16,228 nt of DNA from a bacterium (GCA_021786695.1 JAJYMT010000073.1:1-16228); one strand, 5' to 3'. Positions 1-5,270 are shown, numbered from the stretch's first letter. Notes: generated from the letters alone by a model not told the origin. Numbers and translations: made by a program.

Positions 1-691
1 GGTTGCTAATTTGAGCGCGTGTTATAGATAATTCGGAATTCCCTTCTTGAAGCCGTAACTCGGCATCGCCGCTGCGAAAAAATAAACTCATCGGATTTTC
101 TGAAATGACTTCGCGCACAAATTTTAAACCGTTTCCGCGCTTTTCCGGATCACGCCCCGAGATAACCTCGGTAAAGGCCATCCGAAGCGCCTCAACGTGA
201 TTTTTGAGTTCTGGTCGGACGCGACTAAGTGTTCCCAATACCCCTAGCCCCCGGTCGGCAAGCACAACCAGTCGTTTATTCAAATCATAGGCAAAAAATA
301 TTCCCGACACATCTGGCCACTTGCCCAGATTGTGATCGAAGGAATTATTACCGATTTCGCCACTGACCGCGACAACGAGCGAAACTATGTTGGAAAATTG
401 CGGCGATTGCATCAATGCATTCTGCAATTTTATAATTTTTGCCTGGAATACTGCGCTATTGGCGCAATAGAATCTCGCGGGCAACTCAAAACCGTCGCTC
501 GTCCATTCATAGGCAAGCTTAATCAGATCGCTGGCAAAGATCTCTAAGTCCTTTTCAGTATAATACCGATGTACGCCGCCTTCTTTTCTGATTGCTACTA
601 ACTTACCGCTTTTATCCCAGCGGCGCAATGTATCTAAGGAAACACCTAATATTTCAGCAGCTTCGCTTATATTTAGTAATTTTTCTTCCAT
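1..691 (-). CDS. MerR-type HTH fused to GHKL (histidine-kinase-like) ATPase domain, partial
   Basis: A reading frame starts with ATG at 691 and stays open to the window edge (230 codons, C-terminus missing). Residues 5-50 form a MerR/excisionase-type helix-turn-helix with ISEAAEILGVS, the recognition stretch TLRRWDKSGKL and the wing GGVHRYY. Residues 105-213 look like a GHKL ATP-binding fold: N-box EIGNNSFDHN (112-121), G1-like DRGLG (146-150) and G2-like RGNGLKFV (185-192). GHKL domains bind ATP and occur in histidine kinases and anti-sigma kinases; no phospho-acceptor His domain is visible before this one. I infer an ATP-dependent, DNA-binding one-piece regulator. There is no Shine-Dalgarno sequence before the ATG, and a promoter -10 box ends 7 nt upstream, so the mRNA may be leaderless. 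Domain recognition is by motif only. A phage excisionase-like regulator with a coincidental ATPase resemblance is less likely because all three boxes occur in order. Confidence 0.8.
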   Translation of the reverse strand, partial: MEEKLLNISEAAEILGVSLDTLRRWDKSGKLVAIRKEGGVHRYYTEKDLEIFASDLIKLAYEWTSDGFELPARFYCANSAVFQAKIIKLQNALMQSPQFSNIVSLVVAVSGEIGNNSFDHNLGKWPDVSGIFFAYDLNKRLVVLADRGLGVLGTLSRVRPELKNHVEALRMAFTEVISGRDPEKRGNGLKFVREVISENPMSLFFRSGDAELRLQEGNSELSITRAQISN

Positions 692-698
692 GTTTATT

Positions 699-727
699 AA
701 AATAGCATAGTTTTATAAACTATGCAA
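699..727 (-). promoter_or_regulatory. Predicted leaderless-type promoter of the HTH-GHKL gene
   Basis: On the minus strand TTGCAT (722-727) is followed by a 17-nt spacer and TATTTT (699-704), which ends 7 nt before the ATG at 691. Transcription would then begin at or next to the start codon, which fits the lack of a ribosome binding site. The spacer holds the palindrome described in the operator entry. Confidence 0.5.
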
Positions 728-788
728 GATGTCTTATAAACTATGCAAAATTTAATCAAACTATGCAAATATTTAAAAAACTAAGCAA
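705..788. promoter_or_regulatory. Operator array: palindrome plus phased AAACTATGCAA direct repeats
   Basis: The word AAACTATGCAA occurs at 717-727, 738-748 and 758-768, with a one-mismatch copy at 778-788 (AAACTAAGCAA). Start-to-start spacing is 21, 20 and 20 nt, about two helical turns. An inverted copy, GCATAGTTT at 705-713, pairs with the first direct copy across a 3-nt gap and makes a palindrome that covers the promoter spacer. All copies lie directly upstream of the HTH-GHKL start. Binding of that protein to its own promoter is an inference. An iteron-type replication origin is the alternative, but there is no initiator gene nearby. Confidence 0.65.
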
Positions 789-899
789 TAAATACCTTTT
801 ATTAACATAATCGTGAAAAACTATTAAAATTTGCTATATTTTTACTGTTTTGAGTTAAATCGCAAGGTTCTTAACGAAAAATTGACTAACTATATATTA

Positions 900-1601
900 T
901 CAAATCATTCCTTTATCTTTTAAACTAGACCAACTAGTTTTGGCAACGATAACGTGGTCGAGGAGCTCGATGCCGAGCAGCTTCCCTGCCTCGATCAATC
1001 GCTTGGTGATGGTCAGATCGTCTTCGGACGGCTCAGTGTTGCCGGAGGGGTGGTTGTGGGCGACGATGATCTGCGCGGCCAGATTCTTGACTGCCGGCTC
1101 AAAGACCTCGCGCGGATGCACCAGGTTGGCGTTCAGCGTCCCGACAGAGATAATTTCCCGTTCGATTTCCTGATTGCGGGAATTCAGATAAAAAATGACG
1201 AAATGTTCTTTTTTGTTGTCGCGCAGGTCTTTCAAATTTTCCCAGACGTCTTTGGGCGAGAGGATTAGCGTCGTTTGTTTACCCTTGAGTAAGCGTTTAC
1301 CGAGCTCCAGCGCGGCGATGATCTCCGCGGCTTTGGCCGGACCGAGACCGAAAGTATTTTTGAGTGTTTTAAAATCGGCTTCTGTCAACTTGTCGCCGAA
1401 CTTTTTTAAGATTCGGTTGGCGAGTTCAATGGCGTTCACGCCCTTGGTGCCGGTACCTAAAAGAATGGCGAGCAGTTCTGATTTAGTAAGTTTGCCTGGG
1501 CCGTATTTAGCCAGCTTCTCCCGCGGCCGTTCGCAGGCCGGCAGATTCTTGATTTTCATATTGTTTCGCTTCGCGAAAGCCCCGCATTTTGCGGGGCACA
1601 T
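900..1601 (-). CDS. radC: RadC family JAB/MPN-domain protein
   Basis: This is a RadC (DUF2466) protein. The helix-hairpin-helix-like N-terminal part contains SELLAILLGTGTKG and GLGPAKAAEI. The C-terminal MPN/JAB domain has the metal-binding motif HNHPSGNTEPSEDD (residues 182-195 of the long form), with H182, H184 and D195 as likely ligands. RadC was once linked to DNA repair, but its biochemical role is unsettled. Two starts are possible. The long form begins at ATG 1601, 11 nt after AAGGAGG (1613-1619), and its first 14 residues are encoded by a palindromic repeat. The family-like start MKIKNLP begins at ATG 1559 but has no ribosome site. The conserved protein almost certainly starts at residue 15; which codon is used today is open. 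The gene has its own promoter at 1700-1729 and no clear terminator. Confidence 0.93.
   Translation of the reverse strand: MCPAKCGAFAKRNNMKIKNLPACERPREKLAKYGPGKLTKSELLAILLGTGTKGVNAIELANRILKKFGDKLTEADFKTLKNTFGLGPAKAAEIIAALELGKRLLKGKQTTLILSPKDVWENLKDLRDNKKEHFVIFYLNSRNQEIEREIISVGTLNANLVHPREVFEPAVKNLAAQIIVAHNHPSGNTEPSEDDLTITKRLIEAGKLLGIELLDHVIVAKTSWSSLKDKGMI
1565..1601. repeat. Palindromic repeat at the 5' end of radC
   Basis: Two hairpins lie side by side: GCCCCGC (1579-1585) pairs with GCGGGGC (1591-1597), and TTCGC (1565-1569) with GCGAA (1573-1577). The words GCGGGGCA and ACATGCG recur in the insert at 5687-5706 inside the broken tRNA, so this looks like a dispersed short palindromic family. 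Confidence 0.6.
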
Positions 1602-1648
1602 GCGAATAAGCGCCTCCTTATTAATTTTTATGCGTTACTTCCTTCTGG

Positions 1649-1669
1649 ATCCCGGGTCAAGCCCGGGAT
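1649..1669. repeat. Short palindromic repeat in the radC leader
   Basis: ATCCCGGG (1649-1656) and CCCGGGAT (1662-1669) are perfect arms around TCAAG. It lies between the radC promoter and its ribosome site. The CCCGGG-loop-CCCGGG design recurs at 5621-5639 with a different loop. It has no T-run on either side and is not a typical intrinsic terminator. Confidence 0.6.
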
Positions 1670-1699
1670 GACAAAAGATGCAGGAATTACATCGAAATT

Positions 1700-1729
1700 A
1701 TTATACCCTAAAATAAGCGCGTATATCAA
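1700..1729 (-). promoter_or_regulatory. Predicted promoter of radC
   Basis: TTGATA (1724-1729), an 18-nt spacer, then a consensus TATAAT (1700-1705) on the minus strand. The start of transcription would be near 1693, giving a leader of about 90 nt that contains the 1649-1669 hairpin and AAGGAGG. Confidence 0.6.
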
Positions 1730-1731
1730 AT

Positions 1732-1762
1732 GAAAAAAAGGACACCGGTATGCGGGTGTCCT
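1732..1762 (-). terminator. Intrinsic terminator after the VTC/CYTH-like gene
   Basis: AGGACACC and GGTGTCCT (1755-1762 and 1739-1746) form an 8-bp stem followed on the minus strand by a run of T residues. It lies 24 nt after the stop codon at 1786. Confidence 0.8.
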
Positions 1763-1785
1763 CTGTGAATGTCAGGTAGATCGGC

Positions 1786-3168
1786 TCACCCTCCTTGCGT
1801 GAGCCAGTCGAACTTGGTCAGGGTCGTGGGCTTCAGGCACTCACGATCACGGTTGCAAAAATCGAGCACGATGGCGGACAGCTCTCCTACCTCGTTGACG
1901 ATCTCGTCTTGGGCAGCTTGCGGATCCTGCAGGAGGTGTCCGCCGTGATGCCGGCCGGTATACTCGACCTCGAGCTGATACATCTTCTTGCCGGTCGGGC
2001 TGGAAATTTCATCAATGGAAATGTGGAATATCCTCTTGCTGTGAAAATTTTCCGGCCAAAAAGCGCGGCGCAGGCGGTAAACGTAGCCGACCGGCGACAG
2101 CTCGCCCAATGAGTTGGCGGCGTCCGCAAGCGTCTGCCGGTAATCTTCCGGCGTGTAGACGAAAGGCGCTTCCTTTACCTCCCGGCGGACTAGGACCGGA
2201 ATCCGGCCAACGGCGGTCAAACGCACTTCGGTATCGCGCTTGAATATGGGACGCAGCATCTTGCCATACAATTGGAGCTTCAGCCCGTCGCAAAGCTTCC
2301 CGCCGCCGTCCCGACGTCCCCAATAATGATTGATCGAGGCCGCTTGCTGGATGTACGGATACGCCTGCGGCAGAAAATAGGGGCCGCTCTTGAGGAGCAT
2401 TTTCTTCAAGCCGATCAGGAGAGCGGCCGGGTTGGGGTGGTCGAGGAGAAACTTCGATTCTACCTCGCACCGCGAAAGCTCCTTGAAGAAATCGTCTCCG
2501 AACAGGTCGATATAACGGCCGACCAGCGAATTGGCGGTTTCACGCTTGGAAATCACCGGCAGAGAGCGGTATTTCTCGAGCAATGACAGGAGCTTGGCAT
2601 GCGCGGCCGTTTCGGCGCCCCCTTCGCCCAGTTTGATCTCAACCCTGGCGAAATCCTCCCGTCCGATAGGTATGCTCCGATCATTGGAAACGGCGAAAGA
2701 AAAGAAGCTGTAGCGGGTATCCCGATCCACCGTGAGCCGCAATCCTTCACCGTGCCGGGGAACGAAATGCAGCCGCTGATACTCGGCCACGGTGTAAGGA
2801 CGCAACGGTTCGCAGACGTGATCGCCTAAAAAATCTTGAGCATAGGCGATCGCCTCCTTCAGGGGCAGTTCCAGCAGGGTCTTTTCGCGCCGATGGTTGT
2901 CTCCGGCGACCTTTATTTCCAGACGATAAGCTTCGCCAGGATCGATCTGAATCGGATTGGAATAATGGCTGAGGTATTTCCGCAGGCGCAAGGAATAGCC
3001 CCAGGGTACGGCATAGTTGTCCGAGTTGAGGTAAACGGTCCTGGTTATGGGCTGCTCGTAGCGGATCTGCTGCATGAATTCGCAGACCTCATCTAAAAAA
3101 TTTGCCACTGCTTCCGGCAACAGCAAAAAGCGGTATTCCCAACGCGAAAGCTCCAGCAAGTTTTTCAT
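1786..3168 (-). CDS. Tandem triphosphate-tunnel-fold protein (VTC-like then CYTH-like), 460 aa
   Basis: Two domains with the motif order of triphosphate tunnel metalloenzymes can be seen. The N-terminal half resembles a VTC (polyphosphate polymerase) domain: RWEYRFLL (9-16), TVYLNSD, SLRLRKY (59-65), YRLEIKV (81-87), LRLTVDRD (143-150) and VEIKL (176-180). The second half resembles CYTH: the ExExK signature EVESK within CEVESKFLL (234-242), YRLRRAFW (364-371), IDEIS and YQLEVEY (397-403). These acidic and basic residues normally line a tunnel that binds a triphosphate or polyphosphate with metal. The substrate here is unknown, and either half could be inactive. The start is ATG 3168, because GAAGGGGG ends 5 nt before it; a GTG at 3183 would place that site inside the gene. 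The protein is soluble, with no signal peptide. It is a single-gene unit with its own promoter and terminator. The domain assignment rests on motifs only. Confidence 0.75.
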   Translation of the reverse strand: MKNLLELSRWEYRFLLLPEAVANFLDEVCEFMQQIRYEQPITRTVYLNSDNYAVPWGYSLRLRKYLSHYSNPIQIDPGEAYRLEIKVAGDNHRREKTLLELPLKEAIAYAQDFLGDHVCEPLRPYTVAEYQRLHFVPRHGEGLRLTVDRDTRYSFFSFAVSNDRSIPIGREDFARVEIKLGEGGAETAAHAKLLSLLEKYRSLPVISKRETANSLVGRYIDLFGDDFFKELSRCEVESKFLLDHPNPAALLIGLKKMLLKSGPYFLPQAYPYIQQAASINHYWGRRDGGGKLCDGLKLQLYGKMLRPIFKRDTEVRLTAVGRIPVLVRREVKEAPFVYTPEDYRQTLADAANSLGELSPVGYVYRLRRAFWPENFHSKRIFHISIDEISSPTGKKMYQLEVEYTGRHHGGHLLQDPQAAQDEIVNEVGELSAIVLDFCNRDRECLKPTTLTKFDWLTQGG

Positions 3169-3226
3169 CTTTACCCCCTTCACTGCGTTATTTTTTAAAT
3201 AGAGCGATCCTTAAAGGTAATTTAAA

Positions 3227-3255
3227 ATTTTATTTCATTTTGGCCGATATGTCAA
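3227..3255 (-). promoter_or_regulatory. Predicted sigma70-type promoter of the VTC/CYTH-like gene
   Basis: Consensus TTGACA (3250-3255), a 17-nt spacer, and TAAAAT (3227-3232) on the minus strand. The predicted start of transcription is near 3220, giving a leader of about 50 nt with a good ribosome site. The bases right after the -35 box (TATCGGCC) resemble those in the next two promoters. Confidence 0.75.
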
Positions 3256-3283
3256 TTAAAATAAGCTTAAAAAATCAATCGCC

Positions 3284-3299
3284 TCCGCCAGCGGGCGGA
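3284..3299. repeat. Small palindrome TCCGCC-AGCG-GGCGGA
   Basis: Perfect 6-bp arms around a 4-nt loop, between the VTC/CYTH-like promoter and the terminator of the next gene. A similar hairpin, TTCCGCC/GGCGGAA, occurs inside the 5110-5217 element. Confidence 0.4.
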
Positions 3300-3307
3300 T
3301 GGCGATG

Positions 3308-3337
3308 AAAAAACCCGCCCTGGCGAGAGAGCGGGTT
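3308..3337 (-). terminator. Intrinsic terminator after the 144-aa gene
   Basis: AACCCGC and GCGGGTT (3312-3318 and 3331-3337) form a 7-bp GC-rich stem. A T-run follows on the minus strand, 20 nt beyond the stop codon at 3358. Confidence 0.8.
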
Positions 3338-3357
3338 CTGGTTTGGCTTGTTTCGGG

Positions 3358-3792
3358 CTACCGCTGGTGCAAAAAATGCCTGCGGTAGAATCTGGTGTAG
3401 AGCGCCAGGACCTCTTTCCTGATGACGAGCGCCTGGCCGATCGCCCGGAACTCTCGGTTGCCGGGGCGGTCCTGTTTCATCGCCAGATTGCAGAACTCTA
3501 CAAAGCAGTTCTGCGGACCGAGATAGCGCCGACGGCGCTTGCAGTAAAAGAACTCCTCGCGCGGCGTCCGATCGTCACCCCGCTTGAACCAAGCGGCCAT
3601 ACTCCGCTTCAGCCGGTAGAACTCGCGGCCGTCCGGCCAGAAAAAGATGATCTTCTCCCAGTGGCAAAGTCCGAAACTGCGGACTATGAACCGACGGCCA
3701 TTAATCTCGTACGGAGTTTCATGATAAAAATTTTTCCAAGGTTCAAATCCTTTGATCCGCTCCAATTGCTTTTGCTCGCTCACATCCGCCAT
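3358..3792 (-). CDS. Unrecognised basic protein, 144 aa
   Basis: I do not recognise this family. It is a complete gene: ATG at 3792 has AGGAGG 6 nt upstream, a strong promoter lies at 3838-3866, and an intrinsic terminator follows the stop. The protein is rich in Arg, Lys, Phe, Tyr and Trp, with no membrane segment and no signal peptide. The middle has strand-like aromatic stretches (RRFIVRSFG, EKIIFFWPDGREFY) followed by basic segments (FYCKRRRRYLG and LYTRFYRRHFLHQR at the C-terminus). Two cysteines (CKRRRRYLGPQNC) are 12 residues apart and not in an obvious metal motif. The charge suggests nucleic-acid or polyanion contact, but that is only an impression. It stands alone, between the VTC/CYTH-like gene and the two-helix membrane gene, each with its own transcription signals. 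Confidence 0.75.
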   Translation of the reverse strand: MADVSEQKQLERIKGFEPWKNFYHETPYEINGRRFIVRSFGLCHWEKIIFFWPDGREFYRLKRSMAAWFKRGDDRTPREEFFYCKRRRRYLGPQNCFVEFCNLAMKQDRPGNREFRAIGQALVIRKEVLALYTRFYRRHFLHQR

Positions 3793-3837
3793 CTCCCACC
3801 TCCTGATTGATAAGAAATAAAGTTTTTGTAATTAGTT

Positions 3838-3866
3838 ACCATATATCATATCAGGCCCGATGTCAA
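3838..3866 (-). promoter_or_regulatory. Predicted sigma70-type promoter of the 144-aa gene
   Basis: TTGACA (3861-3866), a 17-nt spacer and TATGGT (3838-3843) on the minus strand. The sequence after the -35 box reads TCGGGCC, close to the neighbouring promoters. Confidence 0.7.
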
Positions 3867-3921
3867 TCCTGCCCGACCTCAACTTATTACAAATAACGGA
3901 ACCAAGCTCCATTATGAAAAT

Positions 3922-3947
3922 AAAAAAGTCCGACGCGAACGTCGGAC
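3922..3947 (-). terminator. Intrinsic terminator after the 88-aa membrane gene
   Basis: GTCCGACG (3928-3935) and CGTCGGAC (3940-3947) form a perfect 8-bp stem with a 4-nt loop. It is followed on the minus strand by six T residues, 20 nt beyond the stop at 3968. Confidence 0.85.
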
Positions 3948-3967
3948 CCGGATTAGGGTTGTGCCCA

Positions 3968-4234
3968 TCAATAGGCCGTGAAAACCGCCGTGCCGATGAG
4001 CAACAGAAAAAACGAGGCAATCATCCAGGTAGTGAGGGCCGTTTCCAGGGGAGCGAAGAAGCAGGAAACGGCGGCTAAAAGACCTGCGATGCAGATCATT
4101 TTCAGCATCTGGATCGGGAATGCCCATTTGACGAACATCGATTTGTTCGGTTTTGGGTTTTCGTTCACAATCCCGAAAAAAAGAAGTTCGAACACGCAGT
4201 CCGAAATCCTGTAGCGCAACGGATAGTGGAACAT
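3968..4234 (-). CDS. Small two-helix membrane protein, 88 aa
   Basis: No family recognised. Two hydrophobic helices are clear, at about residues 43-61 (LKMICIAGLLAAVSCFFA) and 68-87 (TTWMIASFFLLLIGTAVFTA), joined by a short acidic turn (PLET). The N-terminal 40 residues are partly hydrophobic (VFELLFFGI) and basic near the first helix. It is probably an inner-membrane hairpin; its partner is unknown. ATG at 4234 is preceded by a purine tract with eight G residues (4241-4248) that would serve as the ribosome site. A consensus promoter lies upstream at 4321-4349 and an intrinsic terminator follows, which strongly supports a real gene despite its size. Confidence 0.7.
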   Translation of the reverse strand: MFHYPLRYRISDCVFELLFFGIVNENPKPNKSMFVKWAFPIQMLKMICIAGLLAAVSCFFAPLETALTTWMIASFFLLLIGTAVFTAY

Positions 4235-4320
4235 GCGGCGCCCCCCCCTTCCTGAAGAAGTTGATATTTGATTGCTGGAATGAGCGAAAATATATGAACC
4301 CTGGTTGAGTATGAAAAATA

Positions 4321-4349
4321 ATTATAAAAGACAATTTGCCGGATGTCAA
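4321..4349 (-). promoter_or_regulatory. Consensus sigma70-type promoter of the 88-aa membrane gene
   Basis: TTGACA (4344-4349), exactly 17 nt, then TATAAT (4321-4326) on the minus strand. This is a perfect match to the bacterial consensus. It begins 6 nt beyond the stop of the rdgB remnant. Confidence 0.85.
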
Positions 4350-4354
4350 TGTTG

Positions 4355-4468
4355 TCAAGCGGACAGATAATTTGGGAACAACGATTCAACATCGGGTTTC
4401 AATCGCGCGAAGATTTCCCTGAACTGTTTCAATTTATTTTGGTTGTTGCTGCCGATAAGTAATTTCAT
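4355..4468 (-). pseudogene. Truncated N-terminus of an RdgB/HAM1 nucleotide pyrophosphatase
   Basis: A 37-codon frame reads MKLLIGSNNQNKLKQFREIF and then runs on to a TGA at 4355. This matches the N-terminal pattern of the RdgB/HAM1/Maf-related house-cleaning pyrophosphatases, in which a short beta strand is followed by T/S-x-N-x-x-K and a helix with a conserved Glu (K-x-x-E/Q-hydrophobic). Those enzymes are about 180-200 residues long and hydrolyse non-canonical purine triphosphates such as ITP and XTP, so this piece alone cannot be active. No continuation is visible in another frame, and the breakpoint falls just before the consensus promoter at 4321-4349. It follows the prepilin gene by 10 nt and has no ribosome site. 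A genuine small protein that resembles HAM1 by chance remains possible. Confidence 0.5.
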
Positions 4469-4478
4469 GCGTAAACTT

Positions 4479-5003
4479 TTATTTTGAAATCTGATAATAG
4501 ATATCGCTGCCGTTTGGGCCGGGGGCCGCGGCCTTGAGTGCGCCGCTGCCGGAGTTCGGCGCCGGCGCGGTCAGGGCGGGCAGGGTGATGGGTTCGTTGG
4601 CTTTCTCCAGATTGGCGTAGAGCACGCAGTGTTTGTCGGCTGTCACCTGATAGCGGTAGTTGCTCGCGGCTTCCCCGCCGGTTTTGGGATCGCGCGGTAG
4701 CATCGAGGCGTATCTGGCGTAATCTGGATTCGCGGCCGCCATATCCGCGGCGATCTGCACCAGGTCGTAGTCCCCCTCTCCCGCCGTCGGCAGATAGCAG
4801 TCCGAAGCGGAAAGCAATTGGCCGATCCGCGCCAGATCGGCCTTGCGCTTGGTGTCACGGGCGCTGGTGCGCGCGCCGCCCAGCGCCACTGCGGCCACGG
4901 CGGCGAGCATGGCGATGATGGCAATCACCACTAAGAGTTCAACCATACTGAATCCGAGTTGCTTGTTTTCATTTCGATTATTGAGGTCGAGAAGAAATTC
5001 CAT
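4479..5003 (-). CDS. Type IV prepilin-like protein (pseudopilin), 174 aa
   Basis: The N-terminus carries a class III prepilin signal: a 17-residue hydrophilic leader ending KQLG, cleavage before Phe18 (FSMVELL), Glu at mature position 5, and a hydrophobic helix to about residue 43 (VVIAIIAMLAAVAAVAL). A prepilin peptidase would cut after Gly17 and N-methylate Phe. After the helix come ARDTKRKADLARIGQLL, typical of GspG/PilA-like pilins, and a small globular domain with two cysteines (SDCYLPT and DKHCVLY) that could form a disulfide. The C-terminal 45 residues are rich in Pro, Ala and Gly. The role is probably as a subunit of a type IV pilus or competence pseudopilus, and no assembly genes are nearby. 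There is no Shine-Dalgarno site, and a promoter -10 ends 6 nt before the ATG, so translation may be leaderless. Confidence 0.88.
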   Translation of the reverse strand: MEFLLDLNNRNENKQLGFSMVELLVVIAIIAMLAAVAAVALGGARTSARDTKRKADLARIGQLLSASDCYLPTAGEGDYDLVQIAADMAAANPDYARYASMLPRDPKTGGEAASNYRYQVTADKHCVLYANLEKANEPITLPALTAPAPNSGSGALKAAAPGPNGSDIYYQISK

Positions 5004-5009
5004 GATTAA

Positions 5010-5038
5010 ACTATAGCTAAAAATATTAATAAAAACAA
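5010..5038 (-). promoter_or_regulatory. Predicted leaderless-type promoter of the prepilin gene
   Basis: TTGTTT (5033-5038), a 17-nt spacer and TATAGT (5010-5015) on the minus strand. The -10 box ends 6 nt before the ATG, so the transcript would start at or beside the start codon. The -35 box overlaps the downstream arm of the terminator at 5035-5065. Confidence 0.55.
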
Positions 5039-5065
5039 CTAACGGAGTATTTCTCCGTTAGTTGT
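5031..5065 (-). terminator. Intrinsic terminator between the tRNA-Ser locus and the prepilin gene
   Basis: Perfect 13-bp arms at 5035-5047 and 5053-5065 with a 5-nt AT loop, followed on the minus strand by five T residues and more AT-rich sequence. A second strong terminator lies closer to the tRNA at 5231-5270, so this one would catch readthrough or end a transcript of the 5101-5217 element. Confidence 0.75.
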
Positions 5066-5100
5066 AAAAATTATTGCCCCAAGTATTGAATTTGATAAAA

Positions 5101-5217
5101 TGCGGAAAGGGAGGGATTCGGTCACAACTCTCGGCTCGCCGCCGCTCGCCTTGGTCGCGACCCCGCCTCGCGGTTCCGCCTGCTGGCGGAACATCTCTCC
5201 GGCTTTCGAATCCCTCC
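5101..5217. repeat. tRNA-Ser 3'-end duplicate leading into a short element with terminal inverted repeats
   Basis: Positions 5101-5120 repeat 5270-5289 exactly (20 nt): the acceptor 3' strand, the T-stem 3' strand and part of the T-loop of the intact tRNA-Ser gene. From 5110 the sequence also forms an element of 108 nt with perfect 11-nt inverted ends (5110-5120 and 5207-5217). Inside are several smaller hairpins, including TTCCGCC/GGCGGAA, in GC-rich DNA. There is no coding potential I trust. It looks like either a decayed attachment-site copy or a tRNA-derived miniature repeat. Confidence 0.6.
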
Positions 5218-5230
5218 TAAACCTATCTAC

Positions 5231-5270
5231 AAACAAAATCAACCCAACGCAGGTTGGGTTGATTTTGTTT
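5231..5270 (-). terminator. Long intrinsic terminator after tRNA-Ser
   Basis: Perfect 18-bp inverted repeat (5231-5248 and 5253-5270) with a 4-nt loop, starting 1 nt beyond the tRNA 3' end. The stem ends in TTTTGTTT on the minus strand. By symmetry it may act in both directions. Confidence 0.85.

Noticed and set aside
332..547. 71-codon plus-strand frame near the left edge
   Set aside because: It is antisense to the HTH-GHKL gene, whose motifs are clear.
705..788. CRISPR array or replication-origin iterons
   Set aside because: Repeat units are only 11 nt with about 10-nt gaps, too short for CRISPR. No initiator gene, Cas gene or DnaA-box cluster is near. Operator sites fit better.
4235..4354. 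A longer minus-strand gene continuing the rdgB fragment
   Set aside because: Stops occur in all frames shortly after 4355 and the stretch holds a consensus promoter and leader for the 88-aa gene.
5039..5242. 67-codon minus-strand frame over the tRNA-tail element
   Set aside because: It runs through the inverted-end repeat and a terminator hairpin, has no ribosome site and no recognisable protein pattern.
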